From a virus, in IMG/VR virus record IMGVR_UViG_3300030012_002642, positions 1-32,913 of that record: a DNA stretch of 32,913 nucleotides, one strand, 5' to 3'. The notes below the pieces were generated by a model. It was not told the DNA's origin and did not search any database. It was given only the letters and a program-made list of their open reading frames with translations. Below are positions 12,556 through 20,174 of the stretch, in pieces (position 1 is the stretch's first letter; every line of letters begins with the position of its first letter). A program made the position numbers and the translations under genes.

Positions 12556-13500
12556 ATGTCCTTTTCTGATCTCAAAAAGCAATCCTCTATCGGTTCTCTA
12601 ACTTCCAAACTCGTTAAGGAAGTTGAGAAGATGAACAACACCGCTAGCGGAGGCGATGATCGCCTTTGGAAACCCGAAGTCGATAAAGTTGGTAACGGTT
12701 TCGCTGTACTCCGTTTCCTCCCTGCCCCTGAAGGAGAAGATCTCCCCTGGGCAAAGATGTATTCCCATGCCTTTCAAGGCCCTGGTGGTTGGTACATCGA
12801 AAACTCTCTGACAACACTGGGACAAAAAGATCCTGTGTCAGAACACAACCGCGAACTGTGGAACAGCGGTGTCGAATCTAACAAAGATGTTGTCCGTAAG
12901 CAGAAGCGTAAACTGTCTTACTATGCAAACGTCTATGTTGTGAAAGATCCTACTAATCCTCACAACGAAGGTAGTGTCTTCCTCTACAAGTTTGGTAAGA
13001 AGATCTTTGACAAGATCATGGAAGCAATGCAACCTGAGTATGAAGATGAAACTGCTATCAACCCCTTTGACTTTTGGGCTGGTGCCAACTTCAAACTGAA
13101 GATCGTCAAAAAGGATGGTTACTGGAACTATGATAAGTCTGAGTTTGAAGCACCTGCTCCTCTGCTGAGTGATGATGATGCTATGGAAGCAATCTGGAAG
13201 AAGCAGTATTCCCTTGCTGGACTGACTGCCGAAGATCAGTTCAAGTCCTATGAAGATCTTGAGCGTCGTCTCAAGTATGTCCTTGGACAGAAGTCTCGCA
13301 CTCCTTCTCCTGCTGATGAAGAGACTGAGTACGATGACTATGCAGCAAAAGAGACTGCAGAGCGTCAGATTCAAGAGTCACTGTCACGCTCCAAGCCTGA
13401 CTTTAACGCACCTGATATCACTGCATCTACACCAGTTGCATCCAAGGATGAAGATGAAGACGATGCACTCTCTTACTTCCAGAAACTGGCAGAGAGTTAA
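12556..13500 (+). CDS. 32: Single-stranded DNA-binding protein gp32
   Basis: Coats ssDNA at the replication fork and organises gp59/gp41. 314 residues: basic N-terminal cooperativity domain, OB-fold core with NGFAVLRFLPAP, GGWYIENS, the KRKLSYYANVYVVKDPTNP block and KFGKKIFDKI, then an acidic C-terminal tail (KDEDEDDALSYF) for partner proteins. The zinc-binding His/Cys set of T4 gp32 is missing; the protein has no cysteine. The 44-nt leader has no Shine-Dalgarno and is A/C-rich and apparently unstructured, so autoregulation by gp32 binding as in T4 is possible. Codon use is GC-rich at third positions, like psbA. Its stop overlaps the convergent gene 53 stop. Confidence 0.96.
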   Translation: MSFSDLKKQSSIGSLTSKLVKEVEKMNNTASGGDDRLWKPEVDKVGNGFAVLRFLPAPEGEDLPWAKMYSHAFQGPGGWYIENSLTTLGQKDPVSEHNRELWNSGVESNKDVVRKQKRKLSYYANVYVVKDPTNPHNEGSVFLYKFGKKIFDKIMEAMQPEYEDETAINPFDFWAGANFKLKIVKKDGYWNYDKSEFEAPAPLLSDDDAMEAIWKKQYSLAGLTAEDQFKSYEDLERRLKYVLGQKSRTPSPADEETEYDDYAAKETAERQIQESLSRSKPDFNAPDITASTPVASKDEDEDDALSYFQKLAES

Positions 13501-14165
13501 CTAAACAGTTTAATATCTTCCCCTCTCTTCAAGGTTCTGCTCACATACTGAGTAGAACCTTTTTTATATGGCATCAATTTGTTAATCTCTTCAAAGATCA
13601 ACTCAAGGTAATCGGGTTTGATCAAATAGATATTTCTCTTTGCTTCTTCTTTGCGAATTTCATAGGTGTAGTTTGTAACTGCATCTACCTCATTAGTTCT
13701 AATAACATATTGCCCTCTTTCAATATCAAAATATTCAACTTTATAATTCTTGGGAACATTTAACCCCTTAGGTACAACAATTTCTCCGCTATCATTTTTC
13801 ATCTCTCTTGTTTCATAATGATGAATGTTTCTAGATTTTTCAATATCACCATATTTTTTAATCAAGAAGTCATTGAATGCTGCCTGTGACATAGGCCATT
13901 CATCTTGAATATTCATTACATTATTAGATAGTAAGACTACCCAATCAAGTGTTTCATCTTCATAGATTTTAAAGGCAACATTATCTGGACGATCATCTCC
14001 TTGAATTTTATACTGAGTAAAGTATGCAAGGTTTTGAAGAATGTCCTCACGAATCTTTACTCTCTTAAAAAGATTTTTTACAACCTGATAGTCGCCAATA
14101 CTTTTGCCATCAGAATCTCTGTTGACATAATCAAAGTTTGGAACTTGTCTGAAGTAACTTGCCAT
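13497..14165 (-). CDS. 53: Baseplate wedge protein gp53
   Basis: Structural wedge subunit of the baseplate, joining wedges to each other. 222 residues (T4 gp53 is 196). N-terminus MASYFRQVPNFDYVNRDSDG, then a block typical of gp53: NLAYFTQYKIQGDDRPDNVA and WVVLLSNNVMNIQDEWPMS. A C-terminal basic segment ends RGEDIKLFS. Its start lies 1 nt from the gene 48 stop, so both are on one minus-strand transcript. Its last bases double as the gene 32 terminator. Confidence 0.9.
   Translation of the reverse strand: MASYFRQVPNFDYVNRDSDGKSIGDYQVVKNLFKRVKIREDILQNLAYFTQYKIQGDDRPDNVAFKIYEDETLDWVVLLSNNVMNIQDEWPMSQAAFNDFLIKKYGDIEKSRNIHHYETREMKNDSGEIVVPKGLNVPKNYKVEYFDIERGQYVIRTNEVDAVTNYTYEIRKEEAKRNIYLIKPDYLELIFEEINKLMPYKKGSTQYVSRTLKRGEDIKLFS
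13531..13566 (+). terminator. Gene 32 terminator inside the convergent gene 53
   Basis: Stem of 13 pairs with one G-T wobble (13531-13543 with 13549-13561), 5-nt loop, T-tract 13560-13565. It lies 30 nt past the gene 32 stop and within the last 70 bases of gene 53 on the opposite strand. Confidence 0.85.
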
Positions 14166-14166
14166 T

Positions 14167-15597
14167 TTAGTAACCTATCTCGCCGGGGAATGCGCTATTA
14201 TTGGGATCTGCTCTAAAGGCCTCATTGGGATCTGCTAATGGGCCTGTGTTTGATAAGTAATCATTTTCGGTAATTGGATCAAGTTCCTGGAACGTCATAT
14301 CAATTTTATATTGTGTCATCGTTTTATCACGATCATCATATGTCATGTATGTATTTCCATTACCATATGTTGTATTTAGATCTATCAAAGCACAATTTTT
14401 AATCTTACCAATAGAAGGATGATCTCTTCCATCACCTGTTTTATACTGAATATTGAATATATTAGGACTTACTACAAAGATATTATTATTTGATTTCTTT
14501 ACAGACATTCCTTGTTTAAAAAATCTGATGATTTTTTTAATTTGAGTTGCTTCAGTTCTACTTCTAGCAGACATTGTGAATGAAAAGTTAAAAGTTCTCA
14601 GTGTCGGCCCTTGAAAAAGTAATTCCATATTTGGATTAAGCACTCCTCCACCAACTCTTGAAAGAAGATTTCCACCTGAAAATTGCTGTGCCAATCCCAA
14701 TCTCAATGCTCCTACAATATTTTTTGCATCCTCAGAGCCAAGAATTTTCTGAAGTTCATCTGGTGGTAAAGTAATGGCTGATCTTAAAAAATCTGCTCCT
14801 GCTTGAATTGCACCTCCGGGGTTTAAAATCGCAGCAGCACCTGCTGCTTGAATAACATTTATATTTTCAGCGTCATACTTTACGGAATTTTTATCTTGTA
14901 TTCCACCTGTGATTGGAAGTGTTACAGAACCTTGTATTGCTGTGGTATTTCTATTTCCAACAGATAATGGATTAAAATTATTAAAATTGAAATTTATATT
15001 TCTACCACCAGAAATATAGCGCATTGAAAATCTAATCCTATCCTGTTCTGAATCTACTATGTCTTCTGGATAATAGAGATTTTCATATTCTTTTCTTCTT
15101 ACTCCTTTAAAAACAGAGGGGAGTATATTTGTAGAATTAAATGCAAGATCTGTCAATCCTTTTTCTACAGCATCAGCAGTCAATAAAACATTATTAACTG
15201 TTGGATATTGTTGCTGCCAATGACTTAAAGGTAAATCTGTATTTTTACGAAGTGCTATAGCAGATTCTGAATTCAAATTAGCTTTTAATGAAGTCTTACC
15301 ATTTTTTGCATATTCTTTTTGAAAAGCAAGATCAGCATATATTGAATCCGTTCCACTAATATTACCACTAGCATCTCTAGTTTCAGTTCTTACGGTGTTA
15401 TAATATAAACCATCATCACCCTTTGCTACGAGAGTAGGTGAAGTTAATTTTCTTTGATCATATACCGACTCATCAATTTGTTGTTGATAGACAGTTTTCT
15501 TCACATCACCATTTTCATGAGTGGTGATGGTTCTATACTTTCTTTCAGTACCATCAACTGGAAACGGTACGGGCCCACTCGTTACTTCTTCTGCCAT
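14167..15597 (-). CDS. 48: Baseplate tail-tube cap protein gp48
   Basis: Caps the baseplate hub and starts the tail tube. 476 residues, longer than T4 gp48 (364). The N-terminal third is polar (VPFPVDGTERKYRTITTHEN). The C-terminal part has the tail-tube-like block ELLFQGPTLRTFNFSFTMSA, then RTEATQIKKIIRFFKQGM and an LDPITENDYLSN tail. The order 4-x-48-53 on one strand is usual in cyanomyophages. A minus-strand late motif lies about 20 nt upstream. Confidence 0.87.
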   Translation of the reverse strand: MAEEVTSGPVPFPVDGTERKYRTITTHENGDVKKTVYQQQIDESVYDQRKLTSPTLVAKGDDGLYYNTVRTETRDASGNISGTDSIYADLAFQKEYAKNGKTSLKANLNSESAIALRKNTDLPLSHWQQQYPTVNNVLLTADAVEKGLTDLAFNSTNILPSVFKGVRRKEYENLYYPEDIVDSEQDRIRFSMRYISGGRNINFNFNNFNPLSVGNRNTTAIQGSVTLPITGGIQDKNSVKYDAENINVIQAAGAAAILNPGGAIQAGADFLRSAITLPPDELQKILGSEDAKNIVGALRLGLAQQFSGGNLLSRVGGGVLNPNMELLFQGPTLRTFNFSFTMSARSRTEATQIKKIIRFFKQGMSVKKSNNNIFVVSPNIFNIQYKTGDGRDHPSIGKIKNCALIDLNTTYGNGNTYMTYDDRDKTMTQYKIDMTFQELDPITENDYLSNTGPLADPNEAFRADPNNSAFPGEIGY

Positions 15598-15616
15598 TAT
15601 AGACGAGATTTTTTTC

Positions 15617-15626
15617 TATTTATTAG
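15617..15626 (-). promoter_or_regulatory. Late promoter-like motif for gene 48
   Basis: On the minus strand the sequence reads TAATAAATAG, ending about 20 nt before the gene 48 ATG (15597). It overlaps the stop codon of the upstream gene. Confidence 0.45.
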
Positions 15627-16006
15627 ATATTAGTGAGATAATATGCATAAGGAATATCAAGGAGAGATTGTATTTCACTCTGTCTTACAAGATGTAATTG
15701 TCCAGGTACTTCTTGCCATGTATAATTTCTTATCTTATCCCAGTGAAAATTTACTCCTCTGAATCCCCATTGAAATACATCAGTCACGCCAACCATAGGG
15801 TGTTGATCATATTGAATACCAGGAGTTTTTGCATTGTAGATAAAGGTATAAGTTTCACCTACATCAGGTATGATAACTGTTTCATTTAATATGCTCATGA
15901 TTTCAACCATCATGTCTTCAGGATCACCCAAATCTTTGATTGAATTTTTGGCAAACTCTAATCTATTATTACCTACTTGCTCTATAAACTGAAAATCATC
16001 TTCCAT
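15623..16006 (-). CDS. Conserved cyanophage protein between genes 4 and 48
   Basis: 127 residues. N-terminal acidic (MEDDFQFIEQVGNNRLEFAK), central TYTFIYNAKTPGIQYDQHP then VFQWGFRGVNFHW, C-terminal LHLVRQSEIQSLLDIPYAYY. Tryptophan- and aromatic-rich beta segments suggest a virion component, and its place between head-completion and tube-cap genes agrees. It overlaps gene 4 by 11 nt. No named family recalled with certainty. Confidence 0.8.
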   Translation of the reverse strand: MEDDFQFIEQVGNNRLEFAKNSIKDLGDPEDMMVEIMSILNETVIIPDVGETYTFIYNAKTPGIQYDQHPMVGVTDVFQWGFRGVNFHWDKIRNYTWQEVPGQLHLVRQSEIQSLLDIPYAYYLTNI

Positions 16007-16451
16007 AAGTTCTGATACCTAATTCGTCTTCGGTGATGATCTTGAATTCGATTCTTCTGTCTGCACACCACTCGCGGGCTGCTTTCCACTTTGCCTGATT
16101 CACAGCATAGGTTGTGCTTTCTCTAATCAAGGTTTTGCGTTGCTTTTTACCAACGGTGGGTGGAGCAGTTTCTCTCTTAGGTTTTACTTCAATGACATAA
16201 GTCTTCACTTCTCCACTACTTTCTCTTACTTTGATAATAAAATCTGGAAAGTAACGATGAACTCTTCTATCAACTGGTGAAATGTATGGAATAAAAAACT
16301 CTTCACTTCCCCACTCAAGAATGGCATCAGTCTTATCACACCAAACGCAGAAACTTCTCTCCCAATTACTACGACATATTATATTGTTGACATTACCTTT
16401 GTATTTCTGTGGATTGGAAGGACGGTAAATACTTTTCTTACTAACTCCCAT
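15996..16451 (-). CDS. 4: Head completion protein gp4
   Basis: Closes the filled head before tail joining; the T4 protein has a TnsA-like nuclease fold. 151 residues, as in T4 (150). Visible: KYKGNVNNIICRSNWERSFC, LEWGSEEFFIPY, the Asp in RYFPDFIIKV and VIEVKPKRET, i.e. the E, D and E-x-K catalytic pattern of that fold. First gene of the minus-strand unit, divergent from the plus-strand tail cluster with a 29-bp gap. Confidence 0.92.
   Translation of the reverse strand: MGVSKKSIYRPSNPQKYKGNVNNIICRSNWERSFCVWCDKTDAILEWGSEEFFIPYISPVDRRVHRYFPDFIIKVRESSGEVKTYVIEVKPKRETAPPTVGKKQRKTLIRESTTYAVNQAKWKAAREWCADRRIEFKIITEDELGIRTYGR
16425..16432 (+). promoter_or_regulatory. Possible late promoter for the plus-strand tail cluster
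   Basis: GTAAATAC on the plus strand, inside the start of gene 4 and about 50 nt before ATG 16481. Weaker match than the others; it is the only candidate close upstream of the tail cluster. Confidence 0.25.
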
Positions 16452-16472
16452 ACATAATATATACGGTAAAAA

Positions 16473-16480
16473 CTATTTAG
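16473..16480 (-). promoter_or_regulatory. Late promoter-like motif for gene 4
   Basis: Minus-strand CTAAATAG, 22 nt before the gene 4 ATG, within the 29-bp divergent gap. Confidence 0.5.
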
Positions 16481-17128
16481 ATGGCAACATCAACACCAAA
16501 ACCAAGAGCAAGGAATGTTGCTGACTTAAAGGCAAGCATACTTAATCCATCACTAACATCCACCTACGAAACATCATTTGTTTTTCCGGGTGCGGTGGCT
16601 GGATGGATGAATAGGCAATCTGGAGTTGGTAATGGTATAGATTTTGATACTTTAAATAGGGTTCAAATTGCTTGTAGAGAGGCTGCACTTCCTGATACGA
16701 ACTTAGCAACACACGAACAATTTAATGATTTTACTGGCGTCACTGAGAGGCACGCATATAGAAGACAATATTCATCGACATCATCATTTGCATTTTATGT
16801 TGACACAAATTATGAATCCATACTCCTTTTTGAAAACTGGATTCGCTTTATAGTAAATGAAGATGCGTCTAATAGTAATTTAAGTAATCGTAATTATACT
16901 TACAGAGTAAACTTCCCTAATGAATATAAATCTGAAATCTTCATCAGAAAATTTGAAAAAGATTACGCGGGCAAAGATTTAGAATATAAATTTTTAAATG
17001 CGTATCCAGTTTCTATCAATACAATGCCATTAAGTTATGACGCATCTCAAGTGCTTGTGTGTACTGTGAACTTTAACTTCTCTCGCTATACTGTTAATAT
17101 CAAACAAACTGATAAAATTAGAACTTAA
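16481..17128 (+). CDS. Tail-tube-fold protein (gp54/gp19-like)
   Basis: 215 residues. Motifs typical of T4-like tail-tube proteins: ALPDTNLATHE, ERHAYRRQYSSTSSFAFYVD, a helix LLFENWIRFIVNED, a strand pair NYTYRVNFPNEYKSEIFIRK, and a C-terminal NAYPVSINTMPLSYDASQVL followed by the last tube strand. Both gp19 (tube) and gp54 (tube initiator) share this fold. Its position beside 4/48/53 and 26/51, away from sheath and tube genes, favours a gp54-type initiator. A typical tube protein would be slightly shorter. Confidence 0.7.
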   Translation: MATSTPKPRARNVADLKASILNPSLTSTYETSFVFPGAVAGWMNRQSGVGNGIDFDTLNRVQIACREAALPDTNLATHEQFNDFTGVTERHAYRRQYSSTSSFAFYVDTNYESILLFENWIRFIVNEDASNSNLSNRNYTYRVNFPNEYKSEIFIRKFEKDYAGKDLEYKFLNAYPVSINTMPLSYDASQVLVCTVNFNFSRYTVNIKQTDKIRT

Positions 17129-17136
17129 TTACATAC

Positions 17137-17145
17137 GATAAATAC
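17137..17145 (+). promoter_or_regulatory. Late promoter-like motif for gene 26
   Basis: GATAAATAC, 19 nt before ATG 17165 in the 36-nt gap after the tube-like gene; a close match to TATAAATA. The same GATAAATA core recurs at 31652. Confidence 0.55.
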
Positions 17146-17164
17146 TCACACTGAATAACATATC

Positions 17165-17884
17165 ATGCCTTTACCAAAAATTTCAACCCCAACTTATGAG
17201 TTGGAGTTGCCTTCGACTGGAAAAACAATTAAGTTTCGTCCTTTCCTTGTTAAAGAAGAAAAGTTATTAGTTCTTGCACTTGAGAGCGACGATACAAAAG
17301 AAATCACCAATGCTATCAAAGCAGTCCTCAAGGATTGTATTCAGACTCGTGGTATCAAAGTAGAAACTCTCCCTACCTTTGATATTGAATATTTGTTTCT
17401 TAACATTCGTGGTAAGTCTGTTGGTGAGGATATTGAAGTAAGTGTTCTTTGTCCTGATGACGGAGAGACTTATGCTGAAGTTCAAATCAGCATTGACGAC
17501 ATCAGAGTATCAAAAGATTCAGAACATACCAATCAGATCAAGATTGATGATAAGTTGATGATGGAGATGAGGTATCCATCACTCAATCAATTTGTTAAAA
17601 GCAATTTCGATTTTGGAGAAGACAATCAAGTTGATCAATCATTTGAATTGATTGCCTCTTGTGTAGATAAAGTTTTTTCTGAAGATGAGGCATGGACATC
17701 TGAAGACTTTACTAAGAAAGAAATTAATGATTTCTTGGAGCAAATGAACTCATCGCAGTTTAAGCAGATTGAAAAATTCTTTACGACGATGCCTAAATTA
17801 AGTCATGAAGTTGAAGTTGTGAATCCAAAAACCAAAAAGAAAGGTAAGGTTGTTCTTGAGGGACTGTCTAGTTTTTTCGCTTAG
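17165..17884 (+). CDS. 26: Baseplate hub assembly protein gp26
   Basis: 239 residues of the T4 gp26 baseplate family: KTIKFRPFLVKEEKLLVLAL near the N-terminus, a cysteine-containing beta region (VSVLCPDDGETYAEVQ), FELIASCVDKVF and a helical end. In T4, gp26 is a hub-assembly factor. The last codons agT TTT TTC form a slippery heptamer (17872-17878) just before the TAG, and gp51 is in the -1 frame, so about 299-residue gp26-gp51 fusion molecules are likely made as well. This is the arrangement of phage tail-assembly chaperones (lambda G and G-T), and the tape-measure gene follows. Confidence 0.9.
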   Translation: MPLPKISTPTYELELPSTGKTIKFRPFLVKEEKLLVLALESDDTKEITNAIKAVLKDCIQTRGIKVETLPTFDIEYLFLNIRGKSVGEDIEVSVLCPDDGETYAEVQISIDDIRVSKDSEHTNQIKIDDKLMMEMRYPSLNQFVKSNFDFGEDNQVDQSFELIASCVDKVFSEDEAWTSEDFTKKEINDFLEQMNSSQFKQIEKFFTTMPKLSHEVEVVNPKTKKKGKVVLEGLSSFFA

Positions 17885-17910
17885 CACTCTCCCATATGAA
17901 CTTGGAGAGT
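17872..17910 (+). other. Predicted -1 programmed ribosomal frameshift site, 26 to 51
   Basis: Slippery heptamer T TTT TTC at 17872-17878 in the zero frame of gene 26, followed by a 7-nt spacer (17879-17885) and a perfect 7-bp stem ACTCTCC/GGAGAGT (17886-17892 with 17904-17910) with an 11-nt loop holding the gp51 ATG. After slipping, reading continues CGC TTA GCA CTC TCC CAT into ATG 17896 with no stop. Gene 51 has no Shine-Dalgarno of its own. All elements are seen in the sequence; frameshifting itself is inference. Confidence 0.75.
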
Positions 17911-18063
17911 TACTATAAATTAAATTTTTCTTTGATTCAGTTCCATAAATACTCATTAACAGAGATAGAAAACATGATGCCTTGGGAGAGAGACGTTTAT
18001 GTTGAACTCCTAAGATCTCATTTGGAAGAAGAGAAACTTAAGATGCAACAGCAGCAAGGGTAA
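17896..18063 (+). CDS. 51: Baseplate hub assembly protein gp51
   Basis: 55 residues from ATG 17896. YSLTEIENMMPWERDVYVEL is the short conserved block of gp51-like and other tail-chaperone C-terminal domains; the tail is Gln-rich. T4 gp51 assists hub assembly and is absent from the virion. The ATG lies in the loop of a stem and lacks a ribosome binding site, so much of the product may arise by -1 frameshifting from gene 26, attached to gp26. A CATAAATAC at 17944-17952 is part of the coding sequence. The stop overlaps the next start (TAATG). Confidence 0.82.
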   Translation: MNLESYYKLNFSLIQFHKYSLTEIENMMPWERDVYVELLRSHLEEEKLKMQQQQG

Positions 18064-20174
18064 TGAATCTAGACGATCTTTTAAAGTCAATCAGAGAAGA
18101 AGATGACTCTAAAGGAGCGAAGATAGATACTGAAAAGTTTTTTCAAACAAAAACTTTTATAAACCCTTTAAAGGGGCAAAGATATCAGGCACCTGGATTG
18201 CCTAGTGCTCCTCCTGTTGTTGTTAAACCAACTGTTGTTAAAATAGATCCGGAAAAATTAATTCCTGAAAACTCTGACGTAGTTAGTGAGGAACTTGGCG
18301 ATAAACTTAATGAACTTATTAAAGTAATTAGAGAGGATAATGAGTTAGAAGAGGAAAGTCAAAAAGAAGATAAGAAACAATTAGAGGCGAAGAAGAAAAA
18401 AGATAGAGAAGATAGAATAGAATCAAAGAAAGAAACTAAATCTTTTGTTATTGATTTAAAAAAGAGCACCGGCAAAGTTGGTGGATTTTTTGATAAACTA
18501 AAGGATTTTTTAAAAATTACATTATTAAGCGGATTAATTAATACACTTTATAATTTTTTAACTGATCCAAAAAATAAAGAAAAAATAGCTGCAACACAGA
18601 AATTTTTAAAAAACTATTGGCCTGCTGTTTTAGGGGCATTAGCTTACTTTTTCACACCCTTTGGTAAACTAGTTAATTTTGTAGTGGGAACTGTCGGTAA
18701 ATTTTTATTAAAACTTGGATTACTCGTTGCAAAAAATCCTATTCTTCTTGCTGCATTAGGTGGAGCGGCTTTAGGTATTGCTGGATCTGAATTAGCAAAG
18801 CAGAGACAAGAAGAGGCTAGAGAAAGACAAAGAGATTTCTTGAGAGAATTGGGAGTTAGATTTGAGGATAAAGAAACCGGTGAACCCCTCACTGATCGCG
18901 ATAAAGAATTTGATCCAACTCCATTCATAGATACTCCAGATAACCCCGTACAAATTGAACAACGTGAACCAGGTTTTCTTGAAAAATTAAGGAACACAAG
19001 AGACAAATTTATTTTCGGCACTGAGTTTGGCCCTAATCAAACAATTTTCCCTCCTCCAGGAAGTTCACTACTCACGAATCCATCCTATCAATTCCGTGGT
19101 GGTGGACTTAGCATGGGAACTGATGTAGTTCCTGCTATGCTGACTCCTGGTGAATTTATTATGAGTCGTGGTGCTGTTAATATGTTTGGTGTAGATACCA
19201 TGATGGCGATGAATAAAGCAGGTGGTGGAACCAACCGTCCTAAACTTGGAAAGGTAATGGGATATCAGCAAGGTGGAATGGTAGGAGCAGAACCACCTAA
19301 ACTGCCGCAAAAAGGAAAAGACTTCTGGACTTTGGTTGCTGTCGCTGGCACTGAAGATAATGATCCTCAAGCTTGGGCAGATGTTGCACAATCAATTTAT
19401 AACAGACAGATGTCTGGTTTAAATTTCAATCAGATTGATAATTCTATCTCTGGATTTATTTTAGGAAAAGAACAATATGAACCTACCTGGAAACTTCCTA
19501 AACCAGGTAAAAAGGGTATTCCAAATCTCGATTGGTACAATATTAATGACATTCAAACAGCATCTATGGCAACTGGTAAGTCAATTGCTTACCTGCAAAG
19601 AGTTGCTGATGCAATTCAGAATCCTACCTATCAAAAGAAAGCAAGAAAATTTGTAGGTGGAAAAACAGATTTTATGGGTGGAGATGAAAAACCAAAATTT
19701 GAATTAGGTGACGTAAGGAGAGGAAAACAAGGAGAGGATAATTTCTTTGGATTCTTTGCCGGGACTGATGCTGAAGATTATGGAAAAACAAGTCCGAGTG
19801 CTGCAGAAATTCCATCTTTTGTAGGCACTCAACCTACTATTCCATTACCGATAAAACAATCTGAAAAAATTAAACCGCCCGAAAAAAGTAGACAACAACA
19901 AATTAGAGATAATTTTGATTCTATAAGAAGAAAACTTTCTGATCCAATTGAAACATTTATTAAAACTCCTTTTAGAAATGTCTTTCCTGTGGGCACTCCT
20001 AATGTACCTACAGAAACAAAGAATTTTGTATTACCACCCATTGAATCTCCTAAACAAAATCAAAGTTCTAGTCAAACAAATGACATTCCTTCTTTTAGCG
20101 TCGTATCTAGCAATAAAATGAGAGATCTTATTTCAAAAGATCTTGGAATCGGTGATCTGGCAGGTGTATCATGA
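18063..20174 (+). CDS. Tape-measure/hub protein with SleB-like hydrolase domain
   Basis: 703 residues. Order: acidic N-terminus; Lys/Glu helix with KKKKDREDRIESKKE (about 114-128); hydrophobic segments (about 150-170 and 190-240); the tape-measure motif VVPAMLTPGEFIMSRGAVN then MAMNKAGGG (about 354-389); a domain at about 421-555 starting VAVAGTEDNDPQAW, with DVAQSIYNRQ, resembling SleB cell-wall hydrolases (catalytic Glu in GTED); Pro-rich tail. It likely spans or plugs the tail and digests peptidoglycan at entry, a role of the gp5 lysozyme in T4. Follows gene 51 by TAATG and overlaps the next gene by ATGA. Confidence 0.75.
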   Translation: MNLDDLLKSIREEDDSKGAKIDTEKFFQTKTFINPLKGQRYQAPGLPSAPPVVVKPTVVKIDPEKLIPENSDVVSEELGDKLNELIKVIREDNELEEESQKEDKKQLEAKKKKDREDRIESKKETKSFVIDLKKSTGKVGGFFDKLKDFLKITLLSGLINTLYNFLTDPKNKEKIAATQKFLKNYWPAVLGALAYFFTPFGKLVNFVVGTVGKFLLKLGLLVAKNPILLAALGGAALGIAGSELAKQRQEEARERQRDFLRELGVRFEDKETGEPLTDRDKEFDPTPFIDTPDNPVQIEQREPGFLEKLRNTRDKFIFGTEFGPNQTIFPPPGSSLLTNPSYQFRGGGLSMGTDVVPAMLTPGEFIMSRGAVNMFGVDTMMAMNKAGGGTNRPKLGKVMGYQQGGMVGAEPPKLPQKGKDFWTLVAVAGTEDNDPQAWADVAQSIYNRQMSGLNFNQIDNSISGFILGKEQYEPTWKLPKPGKKGIPNLDWYNINDIQTASMATGKSIAYLQRVADAIQNPTYQKKARKFVGGKTDFMGGDEKPKFELGDVRRGKQGEDNFFGFFAGTDAEDYGKTSPSAAEIPSFVGTQPTIPLPIKQSEKIKPPEKSRQQQIRDNFDSIRRKLSDPIETFIKTPFRNVFPVGTPNVPTETKNFVLPPIESPKQNQSSSQTNDIPSFSVVSSNKMRDLISKDLGIGDLAGVS

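Noticed and set aside
12838-13374. 178-codon open frame antisense to gene 32
   Set aside because: Shadow of a well-conserved gene with strong codon bias; no ribosome binding site or recognisable product.
17944-17952. CATAAATAC late-promoter-like motif in gene 51
   Set aside because: It encodes HKY in a conserved part of gp51 and is 111 nt from the next start; probably chance.
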